Shown here in pieces: positions 1 to 6,246 of a stretch of 29,955 nucleotides of DNA. The notes under the pieces were generated by a model that had not been told where the DNA came from, did not search any database, and worked only from the letters and a program-made list of their open reading frames with translations. The DNA is taken from NCBI GenBank assembly GCA_025935655.1, contig JAICUV010000009.1, positions 1 through 29,955 on the forward strand. Direction: 5' to 3'. Every line of letters starts with the position of its first letter. The first letter of the stretch is position 1. The position numbers and the translations under genes were made by a program. Source of the stretch: Chloroflexota bacterium (GTDB lineage Bacteria > Chloroflexota > Limnocylindria > Limnocylindrales > CSP1-4).

Positions 1-2
1 CG

Positions 3-125
3 CTGGTCATCGGGCGACCCGGCGGGCCGTGGCGAGTGGCGGGTCGCGGCCGCGTCCACGTCCTGGCGGCGGACGGAACGGTGTTGGCGGTCGCCGGCGA
101 CGGAGAGCCGGTCGCCATCCCGTGA
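3..125 (+). CDS. 3' end of an unidentified gene (partial at window edge)
   Basis: An open frame without a start inside the window runs from base 3 to a TGA at 123-125, giving 40 residues. The tail reads as alternating hydrophobic and small or charged residues (GRVHVLAADGTVLAVAGDG), which looks like beta strands closing a domain. The following ~280 bases are non-coding and the next gene has its own promoter, so an upstream gene ending here is reasonable. I cannot assign a family from 40 residues. The frame could be chance in such GC-rich DNA. Confidence 0.4.
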   Translation: MVIGRPGGPWRVAGRGRVHVLAADGTVLAVAGDGEPVAIP

Positions 126-397
126 CCGGTGTTGACCCAGGCGCTGCCGATTCGGGCTGGACGGCTGGGTTCGGGTCCCTCGGCTCGCCGACGTTGTCGC
201 GGTGTCAACGGTCCCGGGCCGAGGGTGCCGATTCGTCGGGCCAAGCCCTGTTCGGTTGACTCGGGGCCAACGCCGGGTCCGGTGCCACCGGGGAGTCGAC
301 GGTTGCGCCAGTCCGGGGCGGAGTCCCCCGGTCGACACCGCTGCGCGGCCCACTCGTCGACTGACCTGCGACGCGACGGCACACGCCTGCGTTCCGC
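126..397. other. Intergenic stretch, no gene recognised
   Basis: About 270 bases between the partial gene and the class V aminotransferase. The open frames here are Arg/Pro/Ser-rich and look like chance GC-rich frames. I see no RNA gene, strong hairpin terminator or repeat. The only signal is the -10-like hexamer at the downstream edge. Confidence 0.5.
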
Positions 398-403
398 TAG
401 AGT
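398..403 (+). promoter_or_regulatory. -10 element of a probable leaderless promoter (TAGAGT)
   Basis: TAGAGT ends 6 nt before the GTG at 410. There is no Shine-Dalgarno sequence before that GTG, so transcription probably starts at or within a base or two of the start codon. No convincing -35 hexamer is visible. Confidence 0.55.
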
Positions 404-409
404 CGCGGC

Positions 410-1657
410 GTGGCCACCCCCCGCACCTACGACCGTTCACCGTGGCTCCTGGAGCCCGACATCTCGTATCTCAACCACGGGTCCTTCGGCGCCTGCCCGG
501 ACCCGGTGATGGAGGCGCAACGCGTCTGGCGAGAGCGGATGGAGGCCGAGCCGGTCCGGTTCCTCGCCCGCGAGCTCGAGCGCCACCTGGACGAGGCGCG
601 GATGCGCGTCGCGACGTTCCTCAACGCTGACGCGGAGGGGATCGCGTTCGTCCCCAACGCGACGACGGGCGTCTCGACCGTGCTCGCGTCGCTCCGCTTC
701 CAGCCCGGCGACGAGCTGCTCGCCTCGGATCACGAGTACAACGCGACCCTCAACGCGATGCGGGCCGCCGCCGAGCGGGACGGCGCGACGCTGCGCATCG
801 TCCGGATCCCGTTCCCGATCCACGACCCGTCCGAGGCCGTCGAGGCGTACGTGCACGCGGTGACGCCGCGGACGCGCTTCGCGCTCGTGAGCCACGTGAC
901 CTCGCCCACGGCACTCGTCCTCCCGGTCGCGGCCATCGTGCGCGAGCTGGACCGGCGGGGCGTGGACACGCTCGTCGACGGCGCCCATGCCCCGGGCATG
1001 GTGGAGGTGGACCTGGGCCTGCTGAACGCCGCGTACTGGACCGGGAACGGCCACAAGTGGCTGTGCGGCCCGAAGGGGTCGGGCGTGCTCCATGTCCGCG
1101 CGGACCTGCGCGACCGGATCCGCCCGCTGGTCATCTCGCACGGCGCCAACGACGACCGGACGGACCGCGCCCGCTTCCGGATCCTGTTCGACTGGCTGGG
1201 CACCGCGGACCCGACCCCCTACCTCGCGCTCCCCGCCGCGATCCGCTACACGGGCGGCATCCACGACGACGGCTGGAACGGCCTGATGACGGCGAACGCA
1301 GCGCTCGCCCGGCGGGCGCGGGACATCCTGTGCAGCGCGCTCGGCACGACGCCGCCGTCGCCCGACTCCATGCTCGGCTCGATGGCCTCGGTGCCGCTGC
1401 CTGGCATCGCTCCGACGAGAGCGGCGGCGCAGCGGCTCCAGGCGGAGCTGTTCGACGAGGACCGGATCGAGGTCCCGATCATCCCGTTCCCGGTGCCGGC
1501 GGCGGCCGATGGCGGCGCACCAGCCCAGCTGCTCGTCCGGGTCTCGGCCCAGGTCTACAACCGCCCCGACGAGTACGTGGCCCTCGCGGCGTCGCTCGCG
1601 CGGCGGGTCAGGGCATCGGGGCCGCGCTCGCTGCTCGGGCGCCTGCGGCGCGGCTAG
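410..1657 (+). CDS. Class V aminotransferase, isopenicillin-N-epimerase-like
   Basis: A 415-residue PLP-dependent enzyme of the class V (fold type I) family. The N-terminus has the substrate-binding signature LNHGSFGACP (about residues 20-29), seen in isopenicillin N epimerase/CefD-like and cysteine-desulfurase-like proteins. VDGAHAPGM supplies the PLP-ring Asp and His. GNGHKWLCGPKG (about residues 205-216) carries the Schiff-base lysine. Length is normal for the family. The GTG start follows a TAGAGT hexamer by 6 nt and has no ribosome-binding site, so leaderless expression is likely. Substrate cannot be read from sequence; epimerase, lyase or desulfurase chemistry are all possible. Its stop codon overlaps that of the convergent reductase gene within the palindrome CTAG (1654-1657). 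Confidence 0.9.
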   Translation: MATPRTYDRSPWLLEPDISYLNHGSFGACPDPVMEAQRVWRERMEAEPVRFLARELERHLDEARMRVATFLNADAEGIAFVPNATTGVSTVLASLRFQPGDELLASDHEYNATLNAMRAAAERDGATLRIVRIPFPIHDPSEAVEAYVHAVTPRTRFALVSHVTSPTALVLPVAAIVRELDRRGVDTLVDGAHAPGMVEVDLGLLNAAYWTGNGHKWLCGPKGSGVLHVRADLRDRIRPLVISHGANDDRTDRARFRILFDWLGTADPTPYLALPAAIRYTGGIHDDGWNGLMTANAALARRARDILCSALGTTPPSPDSMLGSMASVPLPGIAPTRAAAQRLQAELFDEDRIEVPIIPFPVPAAADGGAPAQLLVRVSAQVYNRPDEYVALAASLARRVRASGPRSLLGRLRRG

Positions 1658-2367
1658 GCTGCGGCCGCCACACCGCTCGCGGCGCGGGCCTGCCGCCGGC
1701 GGACCGTCATCCGCACGCGGACGTCGTCGCCCACGACATCGGCCGCGACGAGCCGGAAGGGCCGCAGGTCCCCGATCGTCGTCACGCCCGGGAGGTCCAG
1801 CAGGGAGCGCCCAGTGCCCAGGACGGCGGCGCGGACGTAGCCCACGACCTCGTCCACGAGGCCCGCAGCCAGGAATGCCCCGGCGATCGTGGGGCCGCCC
1901 TCGACCAGCAGCGTCGCGACGCCCCGTCGCGCGAGCTCGGCGAGCACGCCGGGCAGCGACAGCCGGCCGGCGTCGTCCACCGCGACCCGGGCGACCGCCA
2001 CGTGGGGCGGCAGGCCGGGATCGGGCGCGTCGGGCCCGATGACCACGAGCGTCGGCGCCGCCGTGTCCGCGACGCGCGACGACGGCGTCACGATCGACGC
2101 GCGCGCGTCGAGCACGACCCGCAGCGGCGGCTGGCCGGTGACACCGTGGCGGAGCGCGAGGTGCGGGTCGTCGAGCCGGGCGGCGCCCGAGCCCACGAGC
2201 ACCGCGTCGTGCGCGGCGCGGAGGCGGTGCGCGTCCACCCGCGCGGCCCGTGACGAGATCCAGCGCGACGTGCCGTCGGGTGCCGCGACCCGGCCATCGA
2301 GGGTCGCGCCGAACACCCACGTCACCCTGGGCCGCGGCCGGTCGGGCACGCGCGACCTAGCGGCCAT
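1654..2367 (-). CDS. RibD C-terminal-type reductase (pyrimidine/dihydrofolate reductase-like)
   Basis: A 237-residue stand-alone RibD_C domain of the dihydrofolate-reductase fold. Signatures in order are GATLDGRVA, SRWISS, then HRLRAAHDAVLVGSG and DDPHLALR (residues ~20-80), and LLVEGGPTIAGAF (residues ~150-162). These match the NADPH-dependent reductase that converts diamino-hydroxy-ribosylamino-pyrimidinone 5'-phosphate to its ribityl form in riboflavin synthesis. The N-terminal deaminase domain of full-length RibD is absent, so deamination must come from another gene, or this protein reduces a different pterin-like substrate. The ATG (2365-2367) lies inside the SDR gene, giving an 11-bp overlap and implying translational coupling. 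It is the third gene of the ribA cluster. Confidence 0.87.
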   Translation of the reverse strand: MAARSRVPDRPRPRVTWVFGATLDGRVAAPDGTSRWISSRAARVDAHRLRAAHDAVLVGSGAARLDDPHLALRHGVTGQPPLRVVLDARASIVTPSSRVADTAAPTLVVIGPDAPDPGLPPHVAVARVAVDDAGRLSLPGVLAELARRGVATLLVEGGPTIAGAFLAAGLVDEVVGYVRAAVLGTGRSLLDLPGVTTIGDLRPFRLVAADVVGDDVRVRMTVRRRQARAASGVAAAA

Positions 2368-3067
2368 CGAGCGGCAGGCGGACGCCGGTCACGGCGGCGG
2401 AGGCCGGTGACGCCAGATACACGAGCGCGTCCGTGATCTCCTCGGGCGTCGCCCACGACGCGTTCTTCGGCGTGGGGGCCGTCTCGCGGACATGGTCCGT
2501 GTCGATCGTCCGGACGACGACGACGTTGGCCGTCACCCCGGTGCCCGCGGTCTCGCGGGCGATCGTACGCAGGAGCACCTCCTCGGCCGCCTTGGCGACC
2601 GCGTAGCTCGAGAGGCCGGCCGGCGGGGTCGTGGCGAACGTCGAGCTCACCCCGATGATCCGCCCGAACCCCCGCTCCACCATCCCGGGCAGCACCGCCC
2701 GCACCACGTGGAACGTCGACCACAGGTGCCGGTCGATCATCGTCCGCAGCTCGTCGGGGTCGACATCGGCCACCGGGGTCCCGCCGACATACCCGCCGAG
2801 GAGGTGGAGGAGGACGTCGATCCGCCCGAAGCGCGCGACGACGGCGTCGACCATGGCCGGGACGGCGGACGGGTTGCTCGCGTCCGCCTCCACCGCCATC
2901 CATGCGTCCGGGGCGAGGCCGGTCTCGGCCGCCTGCGCCTCCAGCCTCGCGCGATCGCGACCCACGAGCGCGACCCGGGCGCCATCCGCGGCGAACCGCG
3001 CGGCGGCGGCGCGCCCGAGCGGCCCCGTGGCCCCGGTGATGAGGACGACCGGCGGCTCAGTGGACAC
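2357..3067 (-). CDS. Short-chain dehydrogenase/reductase (SDR)
   Basis: A 236-residue classical SDR with a Rossmann fold. TGATGPLG (residues ~11-18) is the TGxxxGxG dinucleotide-binding motif. The catalytic Ser lies in IIGVSSTFA and the Tyr/Lys pair in SSYAVAKAAEE (YxxxK). Length is typical. The GTG start lies inside the end of ribA (11-bp overlap), and the gene's end overlaps the RibD_C gene, so all three are one transcript and probably coupled in translation. The reaction is not deducible. Its position between two riboflavin-pathway genes suggests a flavin- or pterin-related reduction, but co-transcription alone does not prove that. Confidence 0.85.
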   Translation of the reverse strand: MSTEPPVVLITGATGPLGRAAAARFAADGARVALVGRDRARLEAQAAETGLAPDAWMAVEADASNPSAVPAMVDAVVARFGRIDVLLHLLGGYVGGTPVADVDPDELRTMIDRHLWSTFHVVRAVLPGMVERGFGRIIGVSSTFATTPPAGLSSYAVAKAAEEVLLRTIARETAGTGVTANVVVVRTIDTDHVRETAPTPKNASWATPEEITDALVYLASPASAAVTGVRLPLDGR

Positions 3068-3773
3068 TGGCCGTCTCCTCCACGTCCTCGGCCTGCTCGT
3101 GGCCGGGGAGGTTCATGAGGTGGCCGCTCTTGCGGGCCTTGGTCTCGAGGTACGCCCGGTTGTACCGGTTGGGCTCCATCACCAGTGGGATCCGACCCAC
3201 GACGTCGATGCCGAGGCCCCGCAGCCCGTCCAGCTTGCGCGGGTTGTTGGTCATCAGCCGGACCGAGCGGACGCCCAGGGACGCCAGCATGTGCGCGGCG
3301 ATCGAGTAGTCGCGCTCGTCGTCGTGGAAGCCCAGGGCGACGTTGGCCTGGACGGTGTCCAGCCCGTGGTCCTGGAGCGCATACGCGCGGATCTTGTTGG
3401 TGAGGCCGATCCCGCGGCCCTCCTGCCGCAGGTAGAGCAGGATCCCGTAGGGCATCTCCGCGAGCTGGCGGAGCGACGCCTCCAGCTGGTCGCGGCAGTC
3501 GCAGCGCAGGGAGCCGATCGCGTCGCCGGTGAGGCACTCCGAGTGGATTCGGACGGGGACGGCCTCGCCGTCGATGGCCTCGTGGCCGTGGACGAAGGCG
3601 GCGTGCTCCTTGCCGTCCACGGGGTTCCAGAACCCGACGGCGTGGAAGTCGCCATACCGGGTGGGCAGCTCCGCGGCCGCCGCAACGCGGACGCAGACGT
3701 GGTCCTTGCCGATGCCGGCGCAGACGTGGGTGGCATCGCGCTCGACGAGCGAGTCGAAGGTGGGAAGGGACAT
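3057..3773 (-). CDS. ribA: GTP cyclohydrolase II
   Basis: First committed enzyme of riboflavin synthesis: it opens the GTP imidazole ring with release of formate and pyrophosphate. HSECLTGD (residues ~77-84) followed by LRCDC supplies the three zinc-binding cysteines (80, 91 and 93 from the start used). YLRQEGRGIGLTNKI and MTNNPRKL are the family GTP-binding and catalytic segments. There is no DHBP synthase (RibB) domain, unlike the common RibBA fusion, so RibB must be elsewhere. A ~25-residue N-terminal extension precedes the conserved core. I chose the ATG at 3773, which has a GGTGA ribosome-binding-like sequence at good spacing, over the in-frame GTG at 3782, which has none. No FMN riboswitch is visible upstream, unlike the transporter operon at 10.9 kb. 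Confidence 0.93.
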   Translation of the reverse strand: MSLPTFDSLVERDATHVCAGIGKDHVCVRVAAAAELPTRYGDFHAVGFWNPVDGKEHAAFVHGHEAIDGEAVPVRIHSECLTGDAIGSLRCDCRDQLEASLRQLAEMPYGILLYLRQEGRGIGLTNKIRAYALQDHGLDTVQANVALGFHDDERDYSIAAHMLASLGVRSVRLMTNNPRKLDGLRGLGIDVVGRIPLVMEPNRYNRAYLETKARKSGHLMNLPGHEQAEDVEETASVH

Positions 3774-3838
3774 CGGGTTCACCAGGTGTGGGAGCGGAAG
3801 GACGAAGGCGAGCCGGCTGGGCGAGGCTCACCGGGAGA

Positions 3839-3867
3839 TACGTACGCGGGACGCGCAGGGATGTCAG
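3839..3867 (-). promoter_or_regulatory. Candidate promoter of the ribA-SDR-reductase cluster
   Basis: On the minus strand CTGACA (3867-3862) and TACGTA (3844-3839) are separated by 17 bp, ~60 bp before ribA. The -35 hexamer overlaps the stop codon of the upstream regulator gene. Read-through from that gene is also possible. Confidence 0.4.
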
Positions 3868-4511
3868 GTCTTCGCACGATCCTCTGCTGCGCGCCGCCCG
3901 CGGCGCGGGTAGATCACGAGGATCGTGCCCGGCTCGGCGCCGATGTTCTCGACGTCGTGCGGGACGGCCGGATCCCACGCGAGGTAGTCGCCCGGCCCGA
4001 GCTCCACGCTGTGGTCGCCCTGGGTGAGCCGCCACCTGCCGGTGAGGACCACGTGGTGCTCGTCGCCGTGATGCGCGTGGACACCGGTCGCATGTCCGGG
4101 CGGCGCCGTGACCTCGAGGATGCACACGTCGCGCGACGTGCCGGCGTCCACCTCGGTGAGCATCGCGCCGCCGGGCATGGGCGTGCGCGGCCGCTCGTGG
4201 GTCCGGACGACCCGCGGCGGCGTGGAGGAGTCCAGGAGCAGCCACGCCGGCGGCACGTCGAGGGCGTTGGCGATCGCCGCCAGGGCCTCGAGCGAGGGCA
4301 CGGCCTTGTCGTTCTCGATCTGGCTGAGGTAGCCGACGTTGAGGCCGCTCGCCTCGCTCACCTGGGCGAGCGTCAGCCCCCGGGCCTGGCGCCACTTGCG
4401 CGTCTCGCGGCCCACCTGGACGCACGCTGCCGCGGGCGTCGCGCTCGTCGTTTGTTTTTCTGCAGCCAACTTGCTTGACCTCTGGTCGAACTCGCCGTAG
4501 AGTTCGCTCAT
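3864..4511 (-). CDS. XRE-family regulator with C-terminal cupin
   Basis: A 215-residue transcription factor. Residues ~35-90 form a Cro/CI-type helix-turn-helix (GLTLAQVSEASGLNVGYLSQ, then IENDKAVPSLEALAAIANAL). Residues ~120-200 form a single cupin (HAHHGDEHHVVLTGRW, then LGPGDYLAWDPAVPHDV) that probably binds a small ligand or metal. This architecture is typical of HipB/PuuR-like regulators. The ATG at 4511 is preferred: a CAACAT hexamer sits 5 nt upstream with a TTGACG 17 bp further, so the message would be almost leaderless. The longer in-frame start at 4532 would lie within that promoter. The gene is divergent from the F420-reductase-like gene, its likely target. Inverted repeats lie in and before its first codons. 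Confidence 0.88.
   Translation of the reverse strand: MSELYGEFDQRSSKLAAEKQTTSATPAAACVQVGRETRKWRQARGLTLAQVSEASGLNVGYLSQIENDKAVPSLEALAAIANALDVPPAWLLLDSSTPPRVVRTHERPRTPMPGGAMLTEVDAGTSRDVCILEVTAPPGHATGVHAHHGDEHHVVLTGRWRLTQGDHSVELGPGDYLAWDPAVPHDVENIGAEPGTILVIYPRRGRRAAEDRAKT
4475..4503 (+). promoter_or_regulatory. Sigma70-type promoter for the F420-reductase-like gene
   Basis: TTGACC (4475-4480) and TAGAGT (4498-4503) are separated by exactly 17 bp, the best -35/-10 pair I see in the window. It lies inside the first codons of the divergent XRE regulator gene and gives a leader of ~70 nt before the ATG at 4582. Confidence 0.6.
4487..4506. promoter_or_regulatory. Perfect 7-bp dyad, candidate XRE operator
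   Basis: CGAACTC (4487-4493) and GAGTTCG (4500-4506) form a perfect inverted repeat with a 6-bp centre. It covers the -10 element of the plus-strand promoter and codes for the first residues of the regulator, so a bound repressor would block the divergent oxidoreductase gene. Assignment to the adjacent XRE protein is inference. Confidence 0.45.
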
Positions 4512-4516
4512 CGGCA

Positions 4517-4545
4517 ATGTTGATTTGCCCACAGCAAAACGTCAA
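4517..4545 (-). promoter_or_regulatory. Candidate promoter of the XRE-cupin gene with internal dyad
   Basis: Minus-strand TTGACG (4545-4540) and CAACAT (4522-4517) are 17 bp apart. A second dyad, TTTGC (4524-4528) with GCAAA (4534-4538), occupies the spacer and could be an autoregulatory site. The predicted start of transcription falls at about the ATG (4511). Confidence 0.4.
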
Positions 4546-4581
4546 GTCGGTGCCGACGGCGCCGCGGGAGGCTCACAGGAA

Positions 4582-5238
4582 ATGACCACGATCGCGATCA
4601 TCGGGACGGGCAATGTGGGGGGCGCCATCGGCACGGCGGCCGTGAAGGCGGGCTACGACGTCGTCTTCGCGGCTCGCGACGACGAGAAGACCCGGGCGGC
4701 TGCGGACGCCGCCGGCGCGGGGATGGCGTCGTCGCTGCGTGACGCGGTCGCGCAGTCCGACATTGTCGTGCTCGCCGTCCCCTACGGCGCGCTCGCCGAC
4801 GTGGCCGCCGAGATCGCCCCGGTCGTCGCCGGCAAGATCGTCGTCGACCCGACCAACCCGCTCAAGGCCGACTACTCGGGCCTCGCCACCGCCGCGGACA
4901 CGTCCGGCGCAGAGGAGCTCGCGGCACTGCTGCCGGGCGCCAGGGTCGTCAAGGCGTTCAACACCCTGTTCGCCGGCAACACCGCCAACCCCGAGGCGCT
5001 CGGGATCCAGCTCGACAGCCTGTTCGCCACCGACGACGAGGCGGCGAAGGACGCGATCTGCGGCCTGTCCTCGTCCATCGGCTTCCGCCCGATCCACGTC
5101 GGCCCGCTGACGGCCTCGCGCGAGCTGGAGGCCATGGCCTGGCTGAACATCCGGCTCCAGCTCATCAGCAACGGCAGTTGGAACACCGCGTTCGCGCTCG
5201 TCTCGCCGCCCGAGGCCGCGCTCACCAAGGTCGCCTGA
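4582..5238 (+). CDS. NADPH-dependent F420 reductase-like oxidoreductase
   Basis: A 218-residue Rossmann protein. IAIIGTGNVGGAIG (residues ~4-17) is the GxGxxG nucleotide-binding loop. VVLAVPYGALAD and VVDPTNPL follow, and VKAFNTLFAGN (residues ~120-130) is the conserved segment of the F420-dependent NADP reductase (Fno)/YrkI-like family. These proteins move hydride between NADPH and F420, or act as related NAD(P) oxidoreductases; true F420 use cannot be decided here. I chose the ATG at 4582 because GGGAGG (4566-4571) lies 10 nt upstream; an in-frame ATG at 4525 lies in the promoter region of the divergent gene. Divergence from an XRE-cupin regulator suggests induction by a small ligand. Confidence 0.85.
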   Translation: MTTIAIIGTGNVGGAIGTAAVKAGYDVVFAARDDEKTRAAADAAGAGMASSLRDAVAQSDIVVLAVPYGALADVAAEIAPVVAGKIVVDPTNPLKADYSGLATAADTSGAEELAALLPGARVVKAFNTLFAGNTANPEALGIQLDSLFATDDEAAKDAICGLSSSIGFRPIHVGPLTASRELEAMAWLNIRLQLISNGSWNTAFALVSPPEAALTKVA

Positions 5239-5338
5239 CCCGCCAGCAAGACCCGGCCGGGCACGCACCGCACCAGTGGTTGCGTCGCCCGGCCCCCTGC
5301 GTCTACCGTTCCCGCGTCCCCACCCCACGAGCACCACG

Positions 5339-6148
5339 ATGACCGACCAGCCGAACCCCACCGTTGCCACCAGCGGCCGGATGCCCGCCCTGTATCTCGG
5401 GCACGGCGCGCCGCCGCTCCTCGACGACGCGGCGTGGATGGCCGAGCTCGCCGCCTGGGGCCGCGACCTGCCGCGCCCCCGGAGCATCCTGATGGTCTCG
5501 GCGCACTGGCAGACCGCGCCCATGGCCGTCGGCGCGACGACGACGGTCCCGCTCGTCTACGACTTCTACGGCTTCCCGGAGCGGTTCTACCGGCTCGAGT
5601 ACCGGTCGCCCGGCGCACCGGAGCTGGCTGCGGACGTCAAGGCGTTGATGCCGGGCAACGAACCGGTCATCGACCGCCCGACGCGTGGCCTGGACCACGG
5701 CGCGTGGGTGCCGCTCATGGCGATGTATCCCGAGGCCGACATCCCCGTCCTCCAGGTGAGCCTCCCCGACCTGGACCCGGAGCACCTGTTCGAGGTGGGC
5801 CGGCGCCTGGCGCCGCTGCGCGACGAGGGCGTGCTCGTCGTGGGCTCCGGGTTCATGACCCACGGGCTGCCGTACATCGGGCAGTACTGGGACGGCCGGC
5901 CGGGCGCCCCCGCGTGGTCCGAGGACTTCGACCGCTGGGCGGCCGAGGCGCTGGCCACGGGGGACATCGACAGCCTGTTCGCGTTCCGGGAGAAGGCGCC
6001 CGGGATGCCGTTCGCGCACCCGACGGTGGAGCACTTCGCCCCGCTGTTCGTCACGCTCGGCGCCTCGGCCAAGCCCGACGACGCCCCGAAGACCGCCATC
6101 GAGGGCTACTTCCTGGGCCTCTCGAAGCGCTCCATCGAGGCGGCGTAG
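5339..6148 (+). CDS. Class III extradiol dioxygenase, 4,5-DOPA dioxygenase/YgiD-like
   Basis: A 269-residue LigB-superfamily enzyme using a non-haem Fe(II) or Zn(II) centre. Metal and catalytic histidines appear in the usual order: LGHGAPP (residue ~20), MVSAHWQT (~60), GLDHGAWVPL (~120) and GSGFMTHGLPY (~177). Family members cleave catechol rings next to the hydroxyls (DODA). The E. coli homologue YgiD is of similar size, and many relatives have unknown substrates. The ATG at 5339 is the first plausible start; a later ATG at 5381 would still keep the core. A TACCGT hexamer at 5304-5309 could be the -10 element. No clear Shine-Dalgarno is seen. Confidence 0.88.
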   Translation: MTDQPNPTVATSGRMPALYLGHGAPPLLDDAAWMAELAAWGRDLPRPRSILMVSAHWQTAPMAVGATTTVPLVYDFYGFPERFYRLEYRSPGAPELAADVKALMPGNEPVIDRPTRGLDHGAWVPLMAMYPEADIPVLQVSLPDLDPEHLFEVGRRLAPLRDEGVLVVGSGFMTHGLPYIGQYWDGRPGAPAWSEDFDRWAAEALATGDIDSLFAFREKAPGMPFAHPTVEHFAPLFVTLGASAKPDDAPKTAIEGYFLGLSKRSIEAA

Positions 6149-6246
6149 CGCCGGCCATCCCGACGCCGCGACGACCCGCAACCTCCGGATCCTCATAGCC
6201 GGACCGGGGGATGGCGGCGGTCTGTTCCGGCGCCGATGCTGGCGCC

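Noticed and set aside
437..2320. Long minus-strand open frame of ~627 codons opposite the class V aminotransferase
   Set aside because: Arg/Pro/Gly-rich with no domain signature, and it overlaps two genes with clear family motifs. Long antisense frames are expected at this GC content; the same applies to similar frames opposite other genes.
3774..3863. FMN riboswitch before ribA
   Set aside because: The gap is too short (~90 nt) and lacks RFN sequences such as GGGCAGGGTG or GCCGACGGT.
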